This document shows positions 8,943 to 16,663 of a stretch of 64,000 nt of DNA, in pieces (the stretch's first letter is position 1; the number at the start of each line of letters is the position of its first letter). Source of the DNA: an uncultured Marinoscillum sp. (GTDB lineage: Bacteria; Bacteroidota; Bacteroidia; Cytophagales; MED-G16). The stretch covers positions 1 through 64,000 of the forward strand of contig CABYXZ010000005.1 in assembly GCA_902523065.1 (NCBI GenBank), given 5' to 3'. The position numbers and the translations under genes are program-made. The notes under the pieces are model-generated. The model was not told the DNA's origin. It saw only the letters and a list, made by a program, of their open reading frames with translations, and searched no databases.

Positions 8943-9233
8943 GTGAGAAAAGCAGATATTATTACCAAAGTATCATCCCAAACAGGGGTAGACCGGTCAG
9001 ACGTACAAGAGGTTGTTGAGGCAACAATTGCAACAATTAAAAAAACATTAATTGATGGAGACAGCTTATTTATTCGGGGTTTTGGTACATTTTCTAATAA
9101 AAAAAGAGCAAAAAAAATTGCAAGAAACATTTCAACTAACACTGCTATAATTTTAGACGCTCATTTTGTTCCGAGCTTTAAGCCCTCTAAGATTTTTATT
9201 AAATCGGTAAAGGAAAATAATAGAATTGCATAA
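8943..9233 (+). CDS. HU/IHF-family DNA-binding protein
   Basis: A 96-residue nucleoid protein with GTG start at 8943. The HU fold is clear: RKADIITKVSSQTG at the N-terminus, the dimer helices, and IRGFGTFSNKKRAKKIARN leading into the beta-arm, then FVPSFKPSK near the end. It binds and bends DNA. In Flavobacteria this divergent HU/IHF-like protein commonly faces mutY, as here with 55 bp between starts. The usual R-N-P-x-T arm tip reads RNISTN, so the Pro that intercalates into DNA in HU/IHF is replaced by Ile-Ser. Bending may therefore differ from textbook HU. Confidence 0.92.
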   Translation: MRKADIITKVSSQTGVDRSDVQEVVEATIATIKKTLIDGDSLFIRGFGTFSNKKRAKKIARNISTNTAIILDAHFVPSFKPSKIFIKSVKENNRIA

Positions 9234-9234
9234 T

Positions 9235-9699
9235 ATGATGTCAACAAAATATACGCAAGCCGCTCTTCTATTAATAGCTGTGATTTTTATCTTTCTTCTT
9301 TATCAGCTGCCGACATCTGTTATTGATAATAAAGATGTAGAAAACCAGGTAAATGAAAATTTTTCTATTGAAAAAGCAATTGAATTAGTGGAGGGTGAGA
9401 ACCCGATGGAGGGTATTTTTATGCTAAGAGATATAATAGACAAAAACCCAGAAAACACAGATGCTTTATATTATCTAGGTGTTTTATCCCTCCAGACCGC
9501 TCAGTATGAAAATGCAGTAAAAAGATTTAATCAAATAATATCTATTGATTCATCAGATAAAAGAGCATATTTGCAGTTAGGTTTTAGCAATTACTATCTT
9601 GGTAATTACAAAACTGCAGACTCTCTCTTTAACATTGTGATGGCGTCTGACGATAGTTTGCTAATAAAAGATTTGGATTTTTTTTTAAAAAGTAAATAA
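9235..9699 (+). CDS. membrane-anchored TPR protein
   Basis: A 154-residue protein. One N-terminal transmembrane helix (about residues 9-25, AALLLIAVIFIFLLYQ) is followed by about three tetratricopeptide repeats (ALYYLGVLSLQTAQYENA, AYLQLGFSNYYLGNYKTA). TPR modules mediate protein contacts; no catalytic motif is present. The first ATG at 9235 follows the HU stop by one base. An upstream in-frame TTG at 9226 would overlap HU and is less likely. It lies in the plus-strand run HU-TPR-COX24-like-rng, an arrangement seen in Flavobacteriia. Its partner is unknown; proximity to RNase G is suggestive only. Confidence 0.8.
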   Translation: MMSTKYTQAALLLIAVIFIFLLYQLPTSVIDNKDVENQVNENFSIEKAIELVEGENPMEGIFMLRDIIDKNPENTDALYYLGVLSLQTAQYENAVKRFNQIISIDSSDKRAYLQLGFSNYYLGNYKTADSLFNIVMASDDSLLIKDLDFFLKSK

Positions 9700-9707
9700 C
9701 AGTAAAA

Positions 9708-9797
9708 ATGCCAAGTGGTAAAAAAAGAAAAAGACATAAGATATCAACACATAAAAGAAAAAAAAGATTAAGAAAGAATAGACATAAAAAGAAATAA
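9708..9797 (+). CDS. AURKAIP1/COX24-like tiny basic protein (29 aa)
   Basis: Too short for usual ORF cut-offs. It reads MPSGKKRKRHKISTHK, then RKKRLRKNRHKKK, then stop. The GKKRKRHKxSTHKRKKRLRKNRHKKK pattern matches the AURKAIP1/COX24 (DUF1713) domain, whose mitochondrial relatives (mS38) are small-subunit ribosomal proteins. About two thirds of residues are Lys, Arg or His, consistent with rRNA binding. It lies 8 bp after the TPR gene and 12 bp before rng. A ribosomal role is inferred from the mitochondrial relatives and the composition, not shown by the sequence. Confidence 0.85.
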   Translation: MPSGKKRKRHKISTHKRKKRLRKNRHKKK

Positions 9798-9809
9798 AAC
9801 AATAACACT

Positions 9810-11336
9810 ATGAGTAGCGAGTTAATTATAAATTCATCTCGCGACAAAAGTAGAATTGGACTTCTAAAGGATAAAAAACTTGTCGAATTTCATCAAGAAA
9901 GTGATGAAACTAAATTCAATGTAGGTGATATATATGTAGGAAAAGTTAAAAAAATTAACAAAAGTCTTAACGCTGCCTTTATAGATATTGGCTTTGAAAA
10001 AGACGCATTTCTACACTACTTAGATTTAGGTCCCCAATTTTTGTCGCTAAAATCGTTTGTTAAAAACGCAAGAGGTAAAGGAAAGGTATCATACGATTCT
10101 TCAAAGAAGCTTGATGATATTAATAAGTTTGGAAAAATCAACGAAGTTCTCACAAAAGGTGATGAAATTCTAATTCAGGTTGTAAAAGAGCCAATCTCAA
10201 CAAAAGGTCCGAGGGTTACAACAGAACTCTCTTTGGCTGGCAGATATTTAATTTTAGTTTCTTTTTCTGAAACAATTAATGTATCAAAAAAAATTACAAA
10301 GCGCGAAGAGAGAATGCGACTTATTAACTTAATAAAATCAATAAGGCCAAAAAACTTTGGTGTTATTGTAAGGACTGTTGCGGAAAATAAATCTGTTTCT
10401 GAGTTGGATAAGGATTTACAGTCTTTGACCAGTATATGGAAAGAAGGTGTTAAAAAAATAAAAAAAGCTAAGGTAGGAGAGAAGATAATTGGTGAAGAAA
10501 ATAAAGCTACCTCATTGCTAAGAGATATCTTAAACTCATCCTTCGATAATATTGTAATTGACGACAAGGAACTCCATAAAGAAGTTAAGAGTTATGTCAA
10601 AAAATTTGAGCCAAAAAAAGAGAAAATAGTAAAACTTTATTCATCTCCTGCTCCAATTTTTGAGGTATACGGTATTGAGAAACAACTTCAAGATCTATTT
10701 GGTGAGACAGTCCCAATATCAAACGGTGGTTATGTCATCATTCAACATACAGAGGCATTGCACGCTATAGATGTAAATAGTGGAAAAACTAGTAAGGCAG
10801 CAAACCAAGAAGAGTCTGCACTAAAGGTAAATTTAGATGCTGCTTCTACAATAGCGAGACAGTTAAGACTTAGAGATATTGGAGGTATTATAGTAATAGA
10901 TTTCATCGATCTGAAGAAAACTTCAAATAAAAGAAAACTTTTTGAGGCAATGAAAAAAGCTATGGCAGAGGATAGGTCAAAACACACTATTTTACCATTA
11001 TCAAAATTTTGTCTAATGCAAATCACGAGACAAAGAGTAAGGCAAGAGCTTAAAATGACAAAAGAGGATGCCGATCTGGATCAGGAGGGAACCGAAGCAG
11101 CTGACAAAATAGAAAAAAAGATTGAGCATTTATTTGTTAAACAGAACGAAAAGAATTTAAACCTTGTTGTACACCCTTATCTGTATTCCTACTTTACGAT
11201 TGGAGTGCTATCGAGACAATATAAGTGGTTTATCAAGTACAGACGTTGGGTTAAGATTGAAAAAGACATTAATATCGGATTAAAGGATTATGTTTTTCTC
11301 GACTCAAATAGGCAGATAATTCAAACCAAGAAGTGA
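9810..11336 (+). CDS. rng: ribonuclease G/E family endoribonuclease
   Basis: A 508-residue member of the RNase E/G family, which cleaves single-stranded RNA at AU-rich sites and matures rRNA. An S1 domain lies at about 38-130 (DIYVGKVKKINKSLNAAFIDIG). The DNase I-like catalytic domain includes the two Mg2+-binding aspartates, D321 in ALHAIDVNSG and D364 in IIVIDFIDLKK. Length fits RNase G rather than full RNase E. Oddity: after QITRQRVRQEL, where the family usually has the CPxCxG zinc-link, this protein reads ADLDQEG (421-427) with no cysteine. The gene is preceded by the COX24-like ORF and overlaps gldB by 4 bp. Confidence 0.95.
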   Translation: MSSELIINSSRDKSRIGLLKDKKLVEFHQESDETKFNVGDIYVGKVKKINKSLNAAFIDIGFEKDAFLHYLDLGPQFLSLKSFVKNARGKGKVSYDSSKKLDDINKFGKINEVLTKGDEILIQVVKEPISTKGPRVTTELSLAGRYLILVSFSETINVSKKITKREERMRLINLIKSIRPKNFGVIVRTVAENKSVSELDKDLQSLTSIWKEGVKKIKKAKVGEKIIGEENKATSLLRDILNSSFDNIVIDDKELHKEVKSYVKKFEPKKEKIVKLYSSPAPIFEVYGIEKQLQDLFGETVPISNGGYVIIQHTEALHAIDVNSGKTSKAANQEESALKVNLDAASTIARQLRLRDIGGIIVIDFIDLKKTSNKRKLFEAMKKAMAEDRSKHTILPLSKFCLMQITRQRVRQELKMTKEDADLDQEGTEAADKIEKKIEHLFVKQNEKNLNLVVHPYLYSYFTIGVLSRQYKWFIKYRRWVKIEKDINIGLKDYVFLDSNRQIIQTKK

Positions 11337-12301
11337 GATTTATTGTTTTTCTATTTTTTGCTTTTTTTTCTTGTACTTCTACTGATTGTAGAAAAAAAAA
11401 AGACCTTATATCAAAAGAAATAAATTTTAACGACCTCACGGGTGTCTTAAAGAAGATTGATAGTCAAGAAGAGTTTTCCGATTTGATATTATCTAACCCT
11501 GAAATCATGTCTCCTTTTTTTGAGCTGCGAACACCCTTAGTAAAGGATGATGTTTCACAAATATTTTCTTTAATTGATAATGTCTATTATGACAGTTTAT
11601 ATATGGACGTAAAAAAAACGTATGATGATTTTAATGAGATATATGTTAACCTTAATAATTCATTTCATTATTACAACAAGGATAGTAATTTCAAACTTAA
11701 GCCAGACCTTAACATACTTGTTTCTGGATTCTATAATGATGTTGTTGTTTCAAAAAACATAATTAGTGTAGGTATTGAATATTTTTTAGAAAAAAACAAC
11801 AAATACAAACCAAGTGATTTACCAGAATATATTTTAGATAGATACACTCCAGCTTATTTAAATTCTACACTACTTAAGTCTTACTTTTCTCAATTCAATG
11901 TTATAAATGAATCTGACCAGTCTATGTTGAATGAAATGATTGCTTTTGGAAAATTATATTATGTGGTTGGTGCCATATCAGAGTGTGAGAAAGATAATAT
12001 TATATTAGGATATGATGAGAGCCAATTTAAAGTTTTAGAAGAAAATGAAGCCTTTATTTATTCTTACTTTATTCAGAACGAACTTTTTTTTGAGAATCAA
12101 TCAAAAGAAAAACAAAAATATATGTCTGAGAGGCCAAGCACTTATGAAATATCTCCTCAGGTCCCAGGAAGAATAGGAAGATGGTTAGGTTGGAAAATTG
12201 TTAGTTCATATATGGATCAAAACCAAATAACGTTAGAAGAGCTTTTATTAGAGGTTGACTTTAAAAAAATATTTTATAACTCAAATTACAAGCCAACCTA
12301 G
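11333..12301 (+). CDS. gldB: gliding motility lipoprotein GldB
   Basis: A 322-residue lipoprotein that begins at a GTG overlapping the rng stop (GTGA). The signal peptide ends in a lipobox-like FFSC. Diagnostic stretches are IISVGIEYFLEKNNKY, DLPEYILDRYTPAYL, EMIAFGKLYYVVGAI, ENEAFIYSYFIQNELFF and PGRIGRWLGWKIVSSYM, all characteristic of GldB. GldB is essential for gliding in Flavobacterium and is distantly related to DUF2268 peptidases, though catalytic residues are not obvious here. Its separation from gldDE (about 3 kb away on the other strand) is normal for the group. Confidence 0.88.
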   Translation: MRFIVFLFFAFFSCTSTDCRKKKDLISKEINFNDLTGVLKKIDSQEEFSDLILSNPEIMSPFFELRTPLVKDDVSQIFSLIDNVYYDSLYMDVKKTYDDFNEIYVNLNNSFHYYNKDSNFKLKPDLNILVSGFYNDVVVSKNIISVGIEYFLEKNNKYKPSDLPEYILDRYTPAYLNSTLLKSYFSQFNVINESDQSMLNEMIAFGKLYYVVGAISECEKDNIILGYDESQFKVLEENEAFIYSYFIQNELFFENQSKEKQKYMSERPSTYEISPQVPGRIGRWLGWKIVSSYMDQNQITLEELLLEVDFKKIFYNSNYKPT

Positions 12302-12303
12302 TC

Positions 12304-12948
12304 ATGTTAAAATCAGAAAAGGTTACTTTCATGATATCAACTCTTGAGAAATTATATCCTAAAGTTACTCCACCACTTGATCACAAAGATTCCTACACTT
12401 TATTAATTGCTGTGTTGTTATCAGCACAGAGTACTGATAAGGGGGTTAATAAAATTACACCAATACTATTTAGTAAGGCAGATACTCCACAAAAAATGGT
12501 GAAGCTGAGCGTCGAAGAGATTCGTGATATCATTAGACCTGTGGGACTTTCTCCAATGAAGTCTAAAGGTATATTTGAACTTTCCAGGATATTAATTGAA
12601 AAGTATAACGGAAGAGTGCCAAATGATATTAAAGCTTTAGAGTCTTTGCCAGCAGTTGGGCACAAGACAGCAAGTGTTGTTATGTCTCAAGCGTTTGGAG
12701 TTCCTTCTTTTCCTGTAGACACACATATTCACAGGTTAATGTATCGATGGGGGTTCTCCTCTGGTAAGAATGTAAAGACTACCGAGAAAGATGCAAGAAG
12801 ATTGTTTCCAAAAGTATTGTGGAATAAACTACACCTTCAAATTATTTTTTATGGTAGAGAATATTCTCCAGCAAGAGGCTGGAACATAGAAAATGATATT
12901 ATAACCAAATCAATAGGAAGAAGATCTATCCTTAAAAAATTATACTAG
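12304..12948 (+). CDS. nth: endonuclease III, Fe-S-less form
   Basis: A 214-residue DNA glycosylase/AP lyase for oxidised pyrimidines. The helix-hairpin-helix reads LPAVGHKTASVV with catalytic Lys121, and the catalytic Asp139 is in PVDTHIHR. LLSAQSTDKGVN near residue 40 is the family N-terminal signature. Oddity: the C-terminal region that normally carries the four Cys ligands of the 4Fe-4S cluster reads YGREYSPARGWN, and the whole protein contains no cysteine at all. The gene lies 2 bp after gldB and ends one base before the stop of the convergent small gene. Confidence 0.94.
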   Translation: MLKSEKVTFMISTLEKLYPKVTPPLDHKDSYTLLIAVLLSAQSTDKGVNKITPILFSKADTPQKMVKLSVEEIRDIIRPVGLSPMKSKGIFELSRILIEKYNGRVPNDIKALESLPAVGHKTASVVMSQAFGVPSFPVDTHIHRLMYRWGFSSGKNVKTTEKDARRLFPKVLWNKLHLQIIFYGREYSPARGWNIENDIITKSIGRRSILKKLY

Positions 12949-12949
12949 A

Positions 12950-13183
12950 TTAATTACAGATTTTTTTTGAGATAGAATAATTTAATATTCTATCCATTAC
13001 TCCGTTAGATGGAATTAATTCAATACTACTAACCTTGCCTAGAATAGCCTCCACCTCTTCTTTGTATAGGCTTATTTCTAGGTTTTCGTTTTTGTTGGTA
13101 TTAAATATTTGTGATTCTGTAGATTCTTCTAATTCTTTGTAGATATGATTTATAATATCTTGATTAGTAGAGATTTTACTCAT
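12950..13183 (-). CDS. small hypothetical protein coupled to the ECF sigma factor
   Basis: A 77-residue acidic, soluble protein with no membrane segment and no zinc-type anti-sigma (H-x-x-x-C-x-x-C) motif. I do not recognise the family. The ATG at 13183 overlaps the sigma factor stop (13176-13178) by 8 bp, so its translation is probably coupled to the sigma factor. An upstream TTG at 13189 is possible but weaker. By position it could be a regulator of the sigma factor, but this is inference. Helical N-terminal half (QDIINHIYKELEES) and a short C-terminal tail are all that can be described. Confidence 0.6.
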   Translation of the reverse strand: MSKISTNQDIINHIYKELEESTESQIFNTNKNENLEISLYKEEVEAILGKVSSIELIPSNGVMDRILNYSISKKICN

Positions 13184-13757
13184 AGGCAATTTGTTTTAAT
13201 TTAATTTTTTTTCTTAATGCAAGAAGAGCGTATCTCATTCTTCCTAACGCTGTGTTTATACTCACATTTGTTTCTTTTGCTATTTCTTGAAAACTCATTT
13301 TCATATAAAGTCTCATAACTAAAACCTCCCTCTGTTTATCTGGTAGTTTCAACATCATCTTTTTTAAATATTTTTTAGAGTCTTTAGATAACTCCTCATT
13401 GTCTTCAGAGCTCTCAGAGAATTTAAGACAGTTAAAAATATCAGAACCATCTGCCAATGTTATTTTTGGGTTTCTCTTTTCTTTCCTGAAATTATCAATA
13501 GCCATGTTGTGTGCTACTCGTAAAATCCAAGGCAAGAATTTACCCTGTTCGTTGTACCTGTTTTCTTTAATTACATTAATTGTCTTAATAAAGACCTCTT
13601 GCAATATGTCTTCTGCAATGTACTTATCCTTTACAATAAAGAAAACAGTTGTAAAAATTCTAGATTTGTGCCTCTCAAAGAGAGATGACAAAGCCTCTTC
13701 GTTACCTTTTTTGTAAAGTGATATTAAACAACTATCACTTAAATCCGTTTTTATCAT
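13176..13757 (-). CDS. ECF-type RNA polymerase sigma factor
   Basis: A 193-residue sigma-70 family protein. Region 2 is at about 20-95 (ALSSLFERHKSRIFTTVFFIVKDKYIAEDILQEVFIK, with the -10 recognition helix around GKFLPWILRVAHNMAIDNFRK) and region 4 at about 130-185 (LPDKQREVLVMRLYMKMSFQEIAKETNVSINTALGRMRYAL). It directs RNA polymerase to a dedicated promoter set, which cannot be named from sequence. It is divergent to uvrA with 100 bp between starts and is followed by the small overlapping gene. There is no classical anti-sigma gene next to it. Confidence 0.93.
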   Translation of the reverse strand: MIKTDLSDSCLISLYKKGNEEALSSLFERHKSRIFTTVFFIVKDKYIAEDILQEVFIKTINVIKENRYNEQGKFLPWILRVAHNMAIDNFRKEKRNPKITLADGSDIFNCLKFSESSEDNEELSKDSKKYLKKMMLKLPDKQREVLVMRLYMKMSFQEIAKETNVSINTALGRMRYALLALRKKIKLKQIAYE

Positions 13758-13816
13758 ACTTCTGTTATAATTTGGTAACGTAGAAGTCTATATCATATTG
13801 TGTTGTTTGATTAAAT

Positions 13817-13830
13817 TATATTTAAATATA
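13817..13830. repeat. 14-bp perfect palindrome between sigma factor and uvrA
   Basis: The sequence TATATTTAAATATA is its own reverse complement and sits in the 100-bp divergent gap, 27 bp before the uvrA ATG. Each half contains TATATTTA, one base off the TAnnTTTG promoter box, so it could be a bidirectional -7 region or an operator. In such AT-rich DNA a palindrome of this length may also arise by chance. Confidence 0.3.
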
Positions 13831-13857
13831 CTTAATCATTTATCTAATTCAAAAAAC

Positions 13858-16620
13858 ATGTCAGAACCGACAGAAATCAATATTAAAGGAGCAAAGGTTA
13901 ACAACCTTAAAAACATTTCTTTAAAAATTCCAAGAAATAAATTTGTTGTGATATCAGGTGTTTCTGGTTCAGGAAAAACTTCTTTAGCATTTGACACAAT
14001 ATTTGCTGAAGGACAAAGAAAATATATTGAGAGTCTTAGCTCTTATGCAAGACAGTTTTTACAAAGAATGGATAAACCCAATGTTGAATATATAGATGGT
14101 TTATCACCGGCTGTTGCTGTAGATCAAAAAAGAAACAATAAAAACCCAAGATCAACCGTCGGAACTCTTTCAGAAATTTATGATTACTTAAAATTATTAT
14201 ATGCTAGTATAGGTATAACAACATCACCTATATCTGGGAAAAAAGTAAAAAAAGATACACCATTAGATGTTTATAACTTTTTGAATCAAAAAAAAGATGA
14301 CACTAAATATTTTATATCATTTCCTAAAAAATTAGATAAAGAAAATTATAAAAGAGATTTAGAGGTTTTGTTAAGTAAGGGCTTTACTCGGGTTATTCTT
14401 GAAAATGAATTTTATACAATTGAATCTCTTCTAAATAGTAAAAAGAAAACAATTCAAATTAATGTTGTGATAGATAGAGGTATAATTGTCCGGAACGACG
14501 AAGACTTTAGGTTTAAGGTAATAGACGTTTGTAAAGAAGCTTTTTTTGAGGGTTCTGGTACAATTTATGTCAATGTCTTAAATGAGAAAGTCATGTTTTC
14601 AAATCTTTTTGAGCTTGATGGTATAAAGTTTATCGAACCATCAGTAAACCTATTCAGTTCCAATAATCCATACGGAGCTTGTAAGGTTTGTGGTGGATTT
14701 GGAGATGTTTTAGGTATTGATCCAACCAAAATAATTCCAAACCATAATTTATCAGTTTTATCTGGATGTGTTGCGCCATGGAGAACAGAGAAAATGAAAG
14801 TTTGGCTTGACCCTTTATTAGAAAATTCAAAACAACTTGAATTTAATATTCATAAGTTATATAAAGATCTATCAAAAAATGAGATTGATATTCTGTGGAA
14901 TGGCAAGGGACCCTTTAAAGGAATTAATAAGTTTTTTAAATATCTCGAAAGAAAAAGTTATAAAATTCAATACAGAATTATTTCATCTAGATATAAGGGA
15001 AAAACTAAGTGCTCGGATTGTGAAGGGTCTGGTATCCGGAAAGAAGCTCATTACGTCAGAATTAAGAACAGAAATATAGTTGAGCTATTAGAAAGTCCTC
15101 TTGATAAGGTTTTAAGTTTTTTTCAGAACATAAAACTTAACAGTTCTGAAAAAAAGATGAGCGAAAGAGTTTTAAAAGAGATTATTTCAAGATTAGGCTA
15201 TATCAACAAAATTGGTCTAGGTTACCTTACCCTCAACAGAAAAGTAAGTACACTTTCTGGGGGGGAGTTTCAGAGAATAAAATTAGCAACTTCTCTAGGA
15301 AGTTCATTAGTTGGTTCCCTTTATGTTCTTGACGAGCCAACGGTTGGTCTTCATCCTTATAATACATCTAAACTAATAGAAATTTTAACTTCTTTAAAAG
15401 ATGTAGGAAATACAGTAATTGTAGTTGAGCATGATGATGAAGTAATAAGGTCCTCAGATTTTTTGGTGGATATTGGTCCCGGAGCAGGTAGAAATGGCGG
15501 CGAAATTATGTATTGTGGAGATACCAATAAAATATCAAAAAAAACACAAGGCCCTACTTCTCAATTCATATTTAATAAAACAAAAAAATATTTTCCACAA
15601 GTAAGAAAACTAAATAAGTTTCTGGAAATTAAAAACGCAAGAGAAAATAACCTTAAAAATATCGATGTTAAAATTCCTTTAGGTGGATTGGTAGTTGTAA
15701 CAGGAGTAAGTGGTTCAGGAAAATCCACACTCATCAAACAGGTATTATTTCCAGCACTTGCCAAGATTTTAGAGAGCAAGTTTGAGAGAGAAGGTGCATA
15801 CGATACTATTCGTGGTGATGTAGAAGAAATTAAAAATATTGAAATAGTTGACCAGAACCCTATCGGACGCTCCTCAAGATCAAACCCAGTAACCTATACA
15901 AAAGCATACGATGCAATAAGAAAGCTTTACTCAAAAGAGTCTGCTGATATTGGAGAAAATCTTGCTCCTGCAGACTTTTCCTTTAATGTTGAGGGGGGGA
16001 GATGTGAGGAGTGTTTAGGTGAGGGAATTAAAAAAATAGAGATGCAATTTATGGCTGATATTTTTTTAGAGTGCGATAGCTGCAAAGGGAAGAGGTTTAA
16101 AGAAAAAATTCTTGAAGTTAAAATCAAGGGAAAAAATATATATGACGTACTAGACATGACTATTGAGGATTCTCTTAAGTTTTTTGAAAATTCAAAAACA
16201 ATTATCAATAAACTAAGGCCGTTGAATGATGTGGGTTTAGGCTATTTGAAGTTGGGTCAATCCTCTAGTACTTTAAGTGGAGGAGAAGCTCAGAGATTAA
16301 AATTAGCTTCCTACCTTATCCAAGATAATAAAGTATCCAAAAATAATTCGCTTTTTATTTTTGATGAACCAACCTCAGGTCTACACAACATGGATATAGA
16401 AAATTTTATGAAATCAGTTAATGACCTGATAGCAAGAGACAATTCTGTTATAATAATTGAACACAACACAGAGCTTATAAAGCAAGCAGATTGGATAATC
16501 GATATGGGACCTGGAGGTGGAGATAATGGAGGTACTATTTGTTTTGAGGGAGAACCGACAGAGTTAGTTAATATAAATAATAATAAGACAGGAAAATATT
16601 TAAGGAAAATGTTCGTTTAG
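13858..16620 (+). CDS. uvrA: excinuclease ABC subunit A
   Basis: A 920-residue tandem ABC ATPase that finds bulky DNA lesions in nucleotide excision repair. The two Walker A sites are GVSGSGKTSLAF near residue 35 and GVSGSGKSTLIK near 620. ABC signatures are LSGGEFQRIKLA and LSGGEAQRLKLA, each followed by LDEPTVGLH or FDEPTSGLH. The zinc motif CEECLGEG with CDSCKGKR is complete. In the first zinc module only CKVCGGFG is present; the upstream partner CxxC is replaced by FELDG. The frame is open 60 bp further upstream, but the family start (TEINIKGAKVNNLKN) fits the ATG at 13858. Confidence 0.96.
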   Translation: MSEPTEINIKGAKVNNLKNISLKIPRNKFVVISGVSGSGKTSLAFDTIFAEGQRKYIESLSSYARQFLQRMDKPNVEYIDGLSPAVAVDQKRNNKNPRSTVGTLSEIYDYLKLLYASIGITTSPISGKKVKKDTPLDVYNFLNQKKDDTKYFISFPKKLDKENYKRDLEVLLSKGFTRVILENEFYTIESLLNSKKKTIQINVVIDRGIIVRNDEDFRFKVIDVCKEAFFEGSGTIYVNVLNEKVMFSNLFELDGIKFIEPSVNLFSSNNPYGACKVCGGFGDVLGIDPTKIIPNHNLSVLSGCVAPWRTEKMKVWLDPLLENSKQLEFNIHKLYKDLSKNEIDILWNGKGPFKGINKFFKYLERKSYKIQYRIISSRYKGKTKCSDCEGSGIRKEAHYVRIKNRNIVELLESPLDKVLSFFQNIKLNSSEKKMSERVLKEIISRLGYINKIGLGYLTLNRKVSTLSGGEFQRIKLATSLGSSLVGSLYVLDEPTVGLHPYNTSKLIEILTSLKDVGNTVIVVEHDDEVIRSSDFLVDIGPGAGRNGGEIMYCGDTNKISKKTQGPTSQFIFNKTKKYFPQVRKLNKFLEIKNARENNLKNIDVKIPLGGLVVVTGVSGSGKSTLIKQVLFPALAKILESKFEREGAYDTIRGDVEEIKNIEIVDQNPIGRSSRSNPVTYTKAYDAIRKLYSKESADIGENLAPADFSFNVEGGRCEECLGEGIKKIEMQFMADIFLECDSCKGKRFKEKILEVKIKGKNIYDVLDMTIEDSLKFFENSKTIINKLRPLNDVGLGYLKLGQSSSTLSGGEAQRLKLASYLIQDNKVSKNNSLFIFDEPTSGLHNMDIENFMKSVNDLIARDNSVIIIEHNTELIKQADWIIDMGPGGGDNGGTICFEGEPTELVNINNNKTGKYLRKMFV

Positions 16621-16651
16621 GTAATCATTCTATCAAATTAAATAATTAAGC

Positions 16652-16659
16652 TAATTTTG
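16652..16659 (+). promoter_or_regulatory. TAnnTTTG -7 box for tpiA
   Basis: TAATTTTG matches the Bacteroidota -7 consensus and ends 4 nt before the tpiA ATG. No clear -33 TTG is present. The spacing leaves essentially no 5' leader, suggesting a leaderless transcript. Confidence 0.6.
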
Positions 16660-16663
16660 TAGT

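Noticed and set aside
8888-9142. N-terminal extension of mutY reading a hydrophobic, signal-like segment
   Set aside because: It is the antisense of the HU-like gene, and MutY homology starts at the ATG at 8887.
13798-13857. Twenty-residue N-terminal extension of uvrA
   Set aside because: Upstream codons lie in the promoter region with the palindrome; the family N-terminus begins at 13858.
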